This document shows positions 36,263 through 47,090 of a stretch of DNA of 64,000 bases, in pieces (within the stretch, counting starts at the first letter, position 1; every line of letters begins with the position of its first letter). Made by a program: the position numbers and the translations under genes. Location of the stretch: positions 11,926,501 to 11,990,500 of the forward strand of contig NW_020825294.1 of NCBI RefSeq assembly GCF_003286085.1, in the 5' to 3' direction. The notes beneath the pieces are model-generated. The model saw only the letters and a program-made list of their open reading frames with translations. It was not told the origin of the DNA and did no database searches. The stretch comes from Drosophila persimilis. Lineage: Eukaryota > Arthropoda > Insecta > Diptera > Drosophilidae.

Positions 36263-36284
36263 TCCGGGTTAACCTAACCTAACC

Positions 36285-36294
36285 TATCACAGGT
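36285..36294. repeat. Target-site duplication, right copy
   Basis: TATCACAGGT, matching 30907-30916. It directly follows the TAACC tail of the element. Confidence 0.9.
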
Positions 36295-36450
36295 GTCTGG
36301 ATACAACATTTCGTTGCTCTGAGACCGAGGCGTTAAACAAGACGGACGGACGGACGGACAGTCGGACAAACCAACAGGCAGATATATGTACATTGCTCTA
36401 TCCACAAATCTCATCTCACCTCTATACTCCTTTTGAGTATAGGGTATTAC
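36295..36450. mobile_element. DINE-1-like Helentron, copy B, right part
   Basis: Continues copy B after the retrotransposon: GACGGACGG microsatellite, hairpin and AGGGTATTAC end. It differs from copy A at about seven of the first 90 bases, whereas the left part is identical. Confidence 0.75.
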
Positions 36451-36810
36451 AACCCTTATCAGCGAAATCCTGCACACGACATGTATTGCCTTTTTGCAAT
36501 TCTCGTTCATTTTCTTTTCCATCATGCGTTTGTGCATCTCGAGTCAAGCCTGAATATGACTTATAAGATTGATGAGAGCTATGACGTTGACCACCTTTGC
36601 TTTATATGAACGAAAACTGTGGATAATCAATTTGAAATCCAAGTTGAAAACATTGCACAACTCATTAAAGATATTCTGTGACTAATCAAACATTAAGCTC
36701 TGACCTTGAACACTCTCTATTAAATATTAAATGCCTGTCAGACACAGCCATCAATCATTTCTATTCACGAGTGCCAGCAAGTAAGAAGCCCCCAAAAGAT
36801 CTCCGTCACC
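36451..36810. other. Upstream region of MWNL gene B
   Basis: About 140 bp (roughly 36461-36600) are absent from copy A, in which ATCAG is joined directly to the CCTTTGC region. The rest matches the copy A upstream DNA, including TATTAAATATTAAAT at 36719-36733 as possible core promoter. Whether B gained or A lost the segment cannot be told here. Confidence 0.5.
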
Positions 36811-37419
36811 ATGTGGAATCTAATGGCGGTTTTACCAGTAATCCTACTAGTTTTTCAAGGACTTCCAGTCCCGTCCAGCTCCGATCCAGTGTGGGGCTTA
36901 GAGTTTCTCACGAATCTAAACGATGTTGTGACAAAAAAGATCAAAAGGTCGATGGAGGAGCTTGAAGATTCCAGCATTTTAAAGGCTAAGGAAAGCTACC
37001 TGAGTCTCAAGGAGGCTGCCGAGCTGCCATTCCTCCAGCTGGATGAAAAAATCATGGCTTACAACAACTACGAGAAGGTCTATGGTGTTCGGCAGAACCC
37101 AGAGCTGGAATCAGACGCCGACAGCACCACCGAGTTGACAGAAAAGTTTCCTGTGCAGAAACGCACAATATTTACATTACTATTCGAGACGACCATTTTT
37201 GCGATCTTCTCGGGACTGGGTTTATTCGGTAGTTTAGCCAGTCGCGTTTGGAATGCCCTACTCTGTGATAGGGTAAAGGCAAATAAGCTCAAAAAGAAGA
37301 TTGAAGCATTGTGCTGTTCACTCTCAAAGTTTAAGTGTAGGAGACCATCGCATAACAAGAAAAAGGATAAAGATTGCGAGGAAATACAAGCTATAATTAC
37401 AGATATATATAAAGACTAA
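36811..37419 (+). CDS. Tandem-duplicated signal-peptide protein of unknown function, copy B (MWNL family)
   Basis: An intact 202-codon frame with the same layout as the copy at 28973: signal peptide at 1-24, charged region, hydrophobic glycine-containing segment at about 121-153, Lys/Cys-rich tail ending DIYKD. It lacks the Ser/Tyr/Lys insertion of copy A and has one extra cysteine (CCSL where A has SCSL). By hand count it differs from copy A at about 16 amino acids, mostly after residue 105, with only about five silent changes. Its upstream DNA was separated from the unit B 5' block by the retrotransposon, about 530 bp before the start codon. Function unknown. Confidence 0.7.
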   Translation: MWNLMAVLPVILLVFQGLPVPSSSDPVWGLEFLTNLNDVVTKKIKRSMEELEDSSILKAKESYLSLKEAAELPFLQLDEKIMAYNNYEKVYGVRQNPELESDADSTTELTEKFPVQKRTIFTLLFETTIFAIFSGLGLFGSLASRVWNALLCDRVKANKLKKKIEALCCSLSKFKCRRPSHNKKKDKDCEEIQAIITDIYKD

Positions 37420-37580
37420 TTAAACTTGAGAGGCTTATACATTTATTCCACCACAAAGAAGTTTGGAATATGAATATGAATACTATATGAATACTGACGT
37501 GTCTGAGAATCTACGAGCGGTTGGTCAACCGCGTCTAACAGGCCATTGTCAGTAATGAGAAACAGCTAATCAAACTAAAA
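37420..37580. repeat. Tandem unit B, 3' flank
   Basis: Follows gene B, matches DNA after gene A with several indels (shared words GTGTCTGAGA and CTACGAGCGGTT), then is broken by the DINE-1 element starting at about 37581. The broken unit resumes at about 38712. Confidence 0.65.
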
Positions 37581-38487
37581 GAGGGGGAACGTTATGAGTT
37601 GCTGCGGACACCGCAACTCTAAATTTATACCCGATACTAAGTCAGTATGGCTCTCCTCCGGCAGACGCCGCTAATATTAAACGAAACGACAAAGAGTGCG
37701 TGCGATAGAGACAGAAAATCACTCTGAGCGTGACGTCGGGCGCTGCGTAGCCACTGCAAATTGATTTGTTCCTTTTGGCTATAAAAATGATCTGATCTGA
37801 TCCAGATTCAGCAATCTGATAGATATGGTCGTTATCTATGATTCTGCGTTTTTAGTTTTCTCGTATCCTCAATATTGTGGATGCAACAGATTTTCGTCCT
37901 TTGTGGGGGCGGATGGGGGTGGGGCGAGATATACTAAAAGATCTTACAGAAGTGCGGATACCAAATTTGGTTACTCTAGCGTTAATAGTCTCTGAGATTT
38001 GTGGTTGCCCCAGATTTTCGTCCTTTGCGGGGGCGGAAGGGAGTGTGTCGAAATTTTTACACAAAACGGTCGAGGTCCGATAACACAGGAGTGTGGATAC
38101 CAAATTTGGTTGCTCTAGCTCTTATGGGTATTGAGATCCTTGAACTCATATTTTGCAATTGGCAAAACCGACCATGAAACCTATGTGTTAGAGAGAGACA
38201 GAGCGAGAAAGAATGAAATTGTTTTCTTGATTCTGGCTATAATAATTATACGATCTGGTTCAGATTTTGCACTCGAGAAGATATAGTCATCTTCTACGAT
38301 TCTGCGTATCGTCGAAATTGTGGATGCCACAGATTTTCGGCCTTTGTGAGGGCGGAAGTGGGCGGGGCAAAGTTTTGAAATATTCTTGTAGCAGTGACAT
38401 ATCACAGAAGTCTGAATCCAAAACATCGTTGCTCTAGCTCTTATAGTCTTTGAGCACTAGGCGCTGAAGGGGACGGACAAACGGACG

Positions 38488-38535
<48 letters not shown>

Positions 38536-38680
38536 TGGCTCAATCGACTCGGCTATTGATGCTGATCAAGAATATATATACTTTATGGGGTCGGAAACGA
38601 TTCCTTCTGGACGTTACACACATCCACTTTTACCACAAATCTAATATACCCCAATACCCATTTTGAGTATCGGGTATAAA
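37581..38680. mobile_element. DINE-1/INE-1-like Helentron, long form, copy C
   Basis: Starts GAGGGGGAACGTTATGAGT, has a 5' hairpin (AGTTGC with GCAACT) and TATACCCGATAC, and ends in GTATCGGGTATA, its exact inverted match. The interior has three diverged repeats built around CAGATTTTCGTCCTTTG (about 37890, 38011 and 38331), then a GACG/GACA microsatellite (about 38472-38534). This is the full-length type that the shorter copies A and B relate to. Non-coding; mobilised in trans. Confidence 0.8.
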
Positions 38681-38689
38681 AATGCTGTA

Positions 38690-39085
38690 TGCCATAAATA
38701 ATTCGAGTGACGATGATTTGGATGACGGTGACAACTTGGGAGACCTTTCTTTAGTTTCTGGCGTAAATTTCTAAACTGTTCTACATAATTATTTTGTTTT
38801 CTTTTTTTGGTTGATGTAACTGTTGCGATCGATGTTTTGTTATAGTTGTGGAGAGCTGTTTTACAATGTACATTAGGAAGGTGTATCGATGTTGTGTTAT
38901 TTATACAATAAAGTTGACAAGAGAAGTCTAGTGTGGTTGTGTGCATGCGTTTTACAAAGTATTTAAATAACAGAAGGTACCCTTCAAAAGGAACCAACAG
39001 AAGACTGCACCAGAAAGTAGGAACGACAAAAGGTTGCTCATCCAGACGACTTCCGATGGCACCCAGTTCCGGATAATCAAATTTC
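38690..39085. repeat. Tandem unit C (truncated)
   Basis: Resumes the 3' flank of unit B at about 38712, then runs straight into a diverged 5' block (38808-39085) with an approximately 115-bp deletion at the joint and a 50-bp extra segment around 38905-38950. It ends near GGCACCCAGTTCC and does not reach the orphan exon or a third gene. Confidence 0.75.
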
Positions 39086-40320
39086 TTTCCTGTGTTTTGA
39101 TTCAAAATTCCAAATTGGCTCCATAAATGAATTTGGTCAGTTCTCTAAAGAAAAGATGCTCTTTCATGAGCAGCAAATCCCTGACGCTGTGAGCTTATTC
39201 TAGCGGCTGTTTCGGGTGTTTGTAATTTCGGCTCAACAATATTAGATTGTAATTGATCAAGTGAGAAAGAATTTTAGTATACGAGTAAATCAAGAAAAAT
39301 GTGATTTTTGAAGTTATCTGCACTGCATATTCCTGCATGGAAGCCAAGAATGTTCTATTTTTTGTCGATACCTTAGAAGACAGTCGTCCCATTGCAATAC
39401 ACATTCCTCGACTCCGAGAAAATGGAATGGAAATGAAATCCGTGTGGCATACATACGAGAACATGAGTGCCGAAATTGCACTCGCACTTGACGGTCACAT
39501 TACTCATAGCGAATCGAGTAAATATGATAAATGATATGCGACTGAAGGGACTTATGCTATTGGACCCGCGATGGCCGAGGCTGCCATTTTAATTCAGGGC
39601 ACGTTGATAAGGGCTTATCAGGCGATGGGGAGAAGACCGAAGCAGTCTGGCAGAACCAGGCCCAACAAGGACAAACACTTTATCGGAAATTTATTCCCTT
39701 CGATGGCTTCAAAGGAAGGCAATGGCAGGCGCACTGGTCAGCGGAAGTTTGACCAACTGCAACTACAGGGGCAGGGACATGGCACCTTTACGCGAATTTT
39801 CCATTACGCTCGGAAAGGTCCTTCTCACTCGCTCCGACTCTCGTTTACCCATTCCCGGGCACTGCTCTGTCTGTGGCGTTCTGGTTGCTTTAATGCAATA
39901 ATCCTTGAATGTCGGACGCACGAACGAGTTGATAAGAATTTCAATTTTTATGACAAGTCAACCTTTCCAGCCGCCAACAACATAGCGGCCAAACGAAAAG
40001 GGCTCAATCGTGCCAATGGCGGACAATAAGAATAATGGCAACAACAACAACACCAGCAACTGCAACTGCAAAAGGTGCAACAAATGCAACAACTGCAATA
40101 ATAATAACATGGCCGATTGCACCATTACCGTTACGAACACTCTCGAGTCCCTCTGCAGCTCTGCTCCTTTGTCCTTATATTTCATCCATTTACACCTGGT
40201 ACTCGTGGATGTCAAGGGTATACTGTGTTCTTCAGCATGATCTGCACTTATCGATAATTATAAGATCAAGAAGCATATATATCGTTGTGCTGATCCATGG
40301 TGTATACACTCACTATAAAA
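39086..40320. other. Gene-free stretch
   Basis: No supported gene. A 152-aa plus-strand ORF at 39571-40029 runs into CAA/AAC-rich repeats (about 40030-40110) and has no motif. A TATCGATA (DRE) word occurs at 40249-40256. Confidence 0.5.
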
Positions 40321-41414
40321 AACGAGGGGGAACGTTGTGAGTTGCTGCGGACACCGCAACTCTACGGTTATACCCGATACTAAGTCAGTATGGCTCGCCT
40401 CCGGCAGACGCCGCTAATATTTAACGACACGACAAAGAGTGCGTGCGAGAGAGACAGAAAATCAGTCTGAGCGTGACGTCGGGCGCTGCGTAGCCACTGC
40501 AAATTGATTTGTTCCTTTTGGCTATAAAAATGATCTGATCTGATCCAGATTCAGCAATCTAATAGATATGGTCATTATCTATGATTCTGCGTTTTTAGTT
40601 TTCTCAAATCTGCAATATTGTGGATGCAACAGATTTTCGTCCTTTGTGGGGGCGGATGGGGGTGGGGCGAAATTCTGAGATATACGTTTTATAGTGACAT
40701 CTTAAAGGAGTGTGTGTACCAAATTTGGTTACTCTAGCCTTAATAGTCTCTGAGATTTGTGGTTGCCTCAGATTTTCGTCCTTTGCGGGGGCGGAAGGGG
40801 GTGTGGCGAAATTTGGACATGAAACGGTCAAGGTCCGATATCACAGGAGTGTGGATACCAAATTTGGTTGCTCTGGCTTTTATAGGTTCTGAGATCCTTG
40901 AACTCATATTTTGCAATTGGCAAAACTGACCATGAAACCTGTGTGTTAGAGTGAGACAGAGCGAGAAAGAGTGAAATTGTTTTCGTGATTCTGGCTGTAA
41001 TAATTATACGATCTGGTTCAGATTTTGCACTCGAGAAGATATAGTCATCTTCTACGATTCTGCGTATCGTCGAAATTGTGGATGCCACAGATTTTCGGCC
41101 TTTGTGAGGGCGGAAGTGGGCGGGGCAAAGTTTTGAAATATTCTTGTAGCAGTGACATATCACAGAAGTCTGAATCCAAAACATCGTTGCTCTAGCTCTT
41201 ATAGTCTTTGAGCATTAGGCGCTGAAGGGGACGGACAGACGGACAGACGGACGGACGGACAGACAGACATGGCTCAATCGACTCGGCTATTGATGCTGAT
41301 CAAGAATATATATACTTTATGGGGTCGGAAACGATTCCTTCTGGACGTTACACACATCCACTTTCACCACAAATCTAATATACCCCAATACTCATTTTGA
41401 GTATCGGGTATAAA
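40321..41414. mobile_element. DINE-1/INE-1-like Helentron, long form, copy D
   Basis: Nearly colinear with copy C (37581-38680): same 5' hairpin, TATACCCGATAC, three internal modules, GACG/GACA microsatellite (shorter, about 41230-41268), a 3' hairpin ATACTCA-TTT-TGAGTAT (41388-41404) and GTATCGGGTATA. The two differ by scattered substitutions and a small central rearrangement. Confidence 0.8.
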
Positions 41415-44400
41415 TATAAACTCTTATGGGTATCATACATTCGGAACCCTCGACTATTGCAATTTGACTCGTTTTGATATATATGTACGTATGTATATAT
41501 TTTGGCCTGCAGTCTGCAGCTGGAGCGTTATGATTTATTGGCATGCAACACGGAGCTCTCTCCCGGAAATGTGTGTGCAGTCAGCCATTTTGATGCGAAA
41601 GAGGGTTGACTGCGGCAGCCCGGAGGCACTGTAGCAGCCAGTTGTCGCTGTTGCAACCATGAGCTCAGATACCACTCGGTTTGGTTCGGTACGGTACGGA
41701 TTGCCTTTGCAAACGACTGTCAACAAATTTGCATCTCCATCCATCTGCAATGCCACACTAGGAAGCATTCCCCGTTGGCGTCTGTGTTGGGTTAATTGCT
41801 GAACGAACGGTCGTCATGGAGATTGGAAGGAAGTTTTCTGTCATGGCTGAACGGTGTGTTTTGAGGGGCAGAAGTAATTTACTGCCCTATAAAATATTAA
41901 TATTCAAAATATGAAAATACAATGCCAAATACCAGCCATTGGATACTAATTAGCCCAAACGAGTAGCTAGAATAAAGCTAAAAGTTTACCAGATATACAT
42001 TATAGATTTTTGGACCTACATATGATATCTATGCATCTTTCTTTATCGAAACTTTCTATTCAATTCCAAACGCACGAAAGATTAAATCTATTGTTAGATG
42101 ATAAACTATTCACTACTCAAACTCTTAAGCGTGAGTTTCTTACTGATTCGAAAATTTTAGAAACCATTTTCCACCTTTTATTATAGCCCTTAATAAATTA
42201 TTAAATTCCACGTGATTCAAGCATCTCTCAAAATTCATTTAGAGCTTTTAATCGTAACTTCATTTGGAATGGAAATGATGCACATGCAAAACTTTTCACT
42301 CACTTTATTTTCATTTTGTTTGGTTTCTGGTTTTTGTTAAGCCCCACACCACAAATCCCCAGAAAATTACGTCGATTATTCAATCATTTTGCTATCATCC
42401 TTTTTGCAATTCGCTTTCAGCAGTTGGCGCAGCCACCGGGGGCTGCAAATGCAGACAGACATGACTCTGATTTGTTGAAAGTTTCGTTGTCAGCAGCAAT
42501 TAAAACAACAACGCCTACGCCCGCCCCCTGCTCCCACTCCCAGGAAGCCCACTAAAAAATGCACAGAAATTACGAGAGTTGTGCAGCACTAAAAGCCAAC
42601 ACAAAAACGGAAAACTGCAAACAAAAACCAAATTGAAGCCTGGCTTCCCACACCACCGATGGAATATGTTCGACTGGCCCTGGGACTAGACCTACGACTG
42701 GGACTGAGACTGAAACTAGACTGACCTATGGCTGGACGAAGAACTGGGACTGGGAGTGGGAGTGGGCGTGGTCCGGGAAGCGAAGGGAAAATGAAATTAA
42801 ATACGGAAAAGCATGAGGGCGGAAAAGCGTCAGCCGACCAGCAAGCAGGCTGTATATATAAAGCGGAATTTGCCTGAAAGTCAGTCCGTGGCAGAGCTAT
42901 TTCAGGTCCTGTCCTTGTCCGTATCCGCATCCGCATCCGCATTCGTGTCCGTGTCGTTTCCCTCGTTTATTGTCCGCATGCCAAAATTTTAACTGCACAC
43001 AAAATAAATAAACACATAGATACACACGCACACATGTGCAGAAGAAATGGTTGCAACATCAAAGGCGAAAAAGGAAACCCAAGCTAAATGCAGTCCTGTG
43101 TTTCCTGTAATGAAAACTTTAGAACTTTTGCTCTTCTGTCACTTTTTCATACACTTGCAGACCTTAGTTTACAGACCATTACGTTTTTGAACCAATAGAT
43201 CTGCAGAGTATCTTACGATTCGGGCCCAAAAAAAAGCAATCCTACTTGGTTTCTTGTCTTCTTTAGTTTTGTTTTGGCTTAAAAAAGAGGAAAAAAGAGA
43301 TTGAGAAATTCGCATTGTGTTGCAGTGCAATTGTTGCTCCAGCAAATAAAGTAAAAATTCTATTAAAATTGAAAGGGCAGGGATTCGGCAACAAACAGTC
43401 ACGAAGCGAGCTTAGCCTCTACGAGTATTTTTCTGGCCGTTGTTTGGACTTCGCCACCGGTCAGAATTGCAATTACAATGAGCCAAGGGTAGCGCAGAAG
43501 GAGCTGTGAAGAGGGATCCACGAGCCAAGGGCCATTCATGCCGGATGAGGGCTGGAACAAGAATAAACCGTATAGAGGACGGACAATGCACCTATTGAAA
43601 TATTTATAGTGATAGCAAAGAAGGCGAGGAGTTTCAAATGAAGCTGATTTCTAGGGAAATTATTGTGAAATGGCCAAAATAATTAGAGCGAAAAGAAAGG
43701 TACTTAATAACTGTAAAATAATAGTATGTATGTATCTCCTCGAAACAGTTTCTATAAAGCTGTAAAACGTATGCCTTCCTTAACTTGAACGATGCTCTAT
43801 ATCAATCAGCCCCAGCCCCTGTACCTGCCACAGTTTCCTCTCAAATTGCACTTCAAGTTCACGTTGAACTACTGTTAGATGATATATTCCATTTATCATG
43901 TGCTGCATCCGACTTGAGCCAAATCTCCGGCAATCCGGCAACTTCATTTCGCGTAACTATCACTCATATCGTATAAGTAAATCATATGGCACTTTCCTGT
44001 TCATTACGCGAGCCAAATGGGCGAGCTCCAGCATAAAAACGAAGCAAATCAGAGAAGCTCCAAAAAAGACTAGAGCAAAAATATGGAGGAAAATTTATTT
44101 TGCGGAACTAAATTGAAATAATTTTGGCAGCTGAAATGTGTACAAAAATATTTTAATACCAGGCACACACACAAAGATGGAAGGAGATGGAGTCCCTGAA
44201 ATGGAGCCGAGAGTACCGTCCCAGACTTGCTTGCAAATAAAAACAGTTTTGCCTTTCCCAACTATTCCTCCAGACCATCTGCAGTGCTTCTGGCAAATAT
44301 GTTGGCTGTTCTGTTCTGTTCTGCCTTCCTCCACGACTACGGCTCCGCTGGCATTGGGCCAAGTCTTCGTAATTTCAGCTTTTTTGTCTATTGGCCAAAG

Positions 44401-46804
44401 GAAACTGGAGCGCAGCTAAAGCGTCGGGAAGGCAAACAAGCAAGCGGCAGGGCAGACAAGAAGTACATATTAAATTTGTCATTTTAGCACAGTGGCTGGG
44501 TCCGGCCGCGGGGGCGCGTCAGCCAAAGTTCAACTCAATTGCAGTCGTTGCAGTGGCAGTGGCAGTTGAAAAACGCATTTGCCCATGGAAATCGAACATA
44601 TTTAATCGGTCTGCTAGTGAAGGTGTCACAGGGCTATCAATTAATCAATATCACTTACAGCGCGAAAGTGTGCAACGGAAACCTTCTTGAAGCTGGTCAT
44701 TAGTATTAAAAATCAACCAAATATTAATACCATATTAGTTTTTAAAGTTGCTATCAGCGTTGGAGGACTGGGGTACTATTTTGATATTTAATTATTGCCT
44801 TTTCATCACCTAATCAACACAATAACCTATATTTAGTATGATGAAAAAGTACGAATAAAATTATGCAATAGATACCAATTGTGATCAACTGTTCGGAACC
44901 TTTCGGAGCAGTCAAATCATGTGTAAAAGTTTTTAGACTTAAGAGTCTTAAGTTAACTATAAAAGATGAAAGAGATATATTAATACTTTGGTTTGGCCCC
45001 AAATCAGAGCTTGATATTTAATTATTCTATTGAATACCACATCGTTATAGATTGAAGAAATACGAATACAATTTAAGGTTCGATTAAACAAATAATAGCC
45101 CGCACGCTTGCAAATTATCTCCATATGATATTAAACATTTTTGAATTGCTGATCAGATGAATGGATGAAAATATAAAAAACAATGCTCAGGCTGTGTGAA
45201 TTACATAAGGATTTCCACTAAACATTCACTTGAAATGCACATATTTATGTACATATAAGTATGTGAAATATATTACAGATAAGAGTGAAGTTGCTTCCGT
45301 CCCATTGTTGCAAGCTTTTGGGAAAAACACAACAAGCTTTGTAATATTTCTTTATAGCTCGAACATTTCCTAATGAATATGAATAATCTTTTCTGAATAA
45401 TTGCTTGGACCAATTTTTGTGCAAGTGTAACAGTAAGCAACAGTAAGCAGTAGTAACATGCAAGGCAGTCCAGTTGTACCGTCCAACGTATAAACCAACA
45501 AATATTCAAAATTGTAGAGCAGAAAGAAGAGGCGAACAATCCAAAGAATCCAAAAATTATGCAAAAATGTGCGTGTGAGCATGTCGCAATTGCGTGACTC
45601 GCAGTCATATATGGCAACCAGGACCTATCGATACGTTCCCACTCTTTTGTTGCAATCGTCTACGGTTTGTTCGGGCTCATCGGGTCTACCACAATGCAAA
45701 CATTATCCGATAGCAGCGCTAATGCAGTAACAAGTATGTGCCAATGGTAAGCCTTTGGGTTCGCTGCCCTGGATCCAGTACTTGCCACACTTCAATATCA
45801 ATTTGTAGCTCGTGCCACAGCAACAACATTTTTTGGCCGAGGCTCAAAACTCAAATTAATATGATACATAACAACAATTGTGGCAACGGGCAAATTTGTA
45901 CAGTCATAATCGTTTTACTTGCCAGGTGGTTTTGGTGGTTCTGTCCGGGCTTTGTGTGGATGCCTCTGTCCTGTCCATTGGTTAAGTGCATTGCTTGTTG
46001 CGGCTTTTCCGCTACAGCCCTCTCACTCTTTAAATCTCTTGCTATTTCTCTCTCTCTCTCTCTTGGACAGCTCGAAGCTGCTACTGGTGCTGCCACACAG
46101 ACATTCTCGTAATGCCGTCAAAATCCGCAGGCAAATAGGATAAAGTAAAAGTTGAAATGCAGGTGAAAAGCAAATATACAAAATAACCACACCGACATAG
46201 GACAGGACGGCATGAAAGAGACAGAAACAGAGCCAAGAGTGGGCCTGGGGGCTGGCAGTGGAGGAGATTTCAATTGTGGAAATTGCATATTTTAATTGAA
46301 ATATTCATAGGTCTGTAGGAAGCACTATGAGTCTGCATTAATTTTGAGTATTTATATTTGGTTTGTAAATGTTGTTGTTTTGTTTAATAATAAATGCAGG
46401 TGTCATTGCAAAGAATACTCGTACATGCAATACACCTACGCATGCCTGAGCACATCCATCCATACGTTTCAAAGACAAGTATATGGTATATTCTTACCAC
46501 ATTTATGTATTAGAGTAAAATGCATATATTCAATTTCGCAAAAATTACTTCCAAATACATACATTGGACAATTTATAAAAATAATTTACCTTAATAAGCT
46601 GGATATGAAGTAAAGGATAGTAGCGATAGTATTGATCTAGTTACGTCTACACACTTTTATTTCTAAAGAATTATATGAGTGTGCGAGTATAAATACTATA
46701 CGAAGAGTTGGGAGCTACGAGAACTATGATATGACAAAAACATGATATCTTTTATGTAGTAAATCTCTTTTTTTTACCTGGATCCTTATCTTAGAACTTA
46801 GATA
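41415..46804. other. Gene-free stretch
   Basis: No supported gene. ORFs stay under 130 codons and lack motifs. A GTGGGA/ACTGGGACT repeat lies around 42680-42770, a GTCCGTATCC repeat at about 42910-42950 and a short CT run at 46048-46063. Much of 44690-45250 is AT-rich. Confidence 0.55.
45626..45633. promoter_or_regulatory. DRE motif TATCGATA
   Basis: A perfect palindromic DREF site, typical of fly housekeeping promoters. No convincing coding exon follows on either strand, so it may be a chance match or mark an unseen transcript. Confidence 0.25.
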
Positions 46805-47071
46805 TTACATTGCTCTATACAATCTGAGTTTCCCTAGAAGTTCTTTATAATTCATTGCCATAACCCACATTTTCCGACCTGATGCATTTGGCGAGATCTT
46901 GAAACGGTAGGCATGTATGTTTTTCTTTTTTACTGGAAGCGGAGTAAATATTGTCTTCGGGCAAACGTCGGGTAGTTGATCAACAGATTCACTATCTTGA
47001 CGGGTTGTCAACTGGCTCCACAAGCAGCTGCAATGATATAAGGCCCTGTAGTTACAGAAGCGCCGAGCCAT
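46805..47071 (-). CDS. Small ORF of uncertain status, divergent from the LRR gene
   Basis: An 88-codon frame reading MARRFCNYRALYHC at its start and ending KLRLYRAM. It has an even amino-acid mix with no simple repeats, unlike most ORFs here. Its start lies 20 bp from the LRR gene start on the other strand and it would overlap that gene's promoter. No domain or signal peptide is recognised. It may be a chance ORF. Confidence 0.2.
   Translation of the reverse strand: MARRFCNYRALYHCSCLWSQLTTRQDSESVDQLPDVCPKTIFTPLPVKKKNIHAYRFKISPNASGRKMWVMAMNYKELLGKLRLYRAM
47035..47042 (+). promoter_or_regulatory. Possible TATA box of the LRR gene
   Basis: GATATAAG about 55 nt before the start codon at 47091; a transcription start near 47067 would give a 5' leader of about 25 nt. 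Confidence 0.35.
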
Positions 47072-47090
47072 TGGGTTAGTCTCCAGCGAA

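Larger units (their letters stand above)
30917..36284 (+). mobile_element. Complete LOA-clade non-LTR retrotransposon (Bilbo/TRIM-like)
   Basis: A full 5.37-kb element with a 10-bp target-site duplication, a 5' UTR containing a ribozyme-like fold, two overlapping intact ORFs (31186-32628 and 32576-36181), a short structured 3' UTR and a tail of TAACC repeats. ORF2 carries endonuclease, reverse transcriptase and RNase H in that order. An RNase H after the RT is a feature of the LOA, I and R1 groups, and the DNA context of an obscura-group fly suggests a relative of Bilbo or TRIM; the exact family needs a comparison. The absence of any stop in 1681 codons and the perfect duplication mean that the insertion is young and may be competent. 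Confidence 0.92.

Noticed and set aside
36269-36284. TAACC repeats as telomeric DNA
   Set aside because: Only about three units, placed exactly at the 3' end of the retrotransposon; this is the element's tail, and flies lack such telomere repeats.
38460-38535. GACA/GACG array as a CRISPR or satellite
   Set aside because: Tetranucleotide microsatellite that belongs to the DINE-1 element; no spacers, and the genome is animal.
39571-40029. 152-codon ORF
   Set aside because: No recognisable domain, next to CAA repeats, no splice or promoter context.
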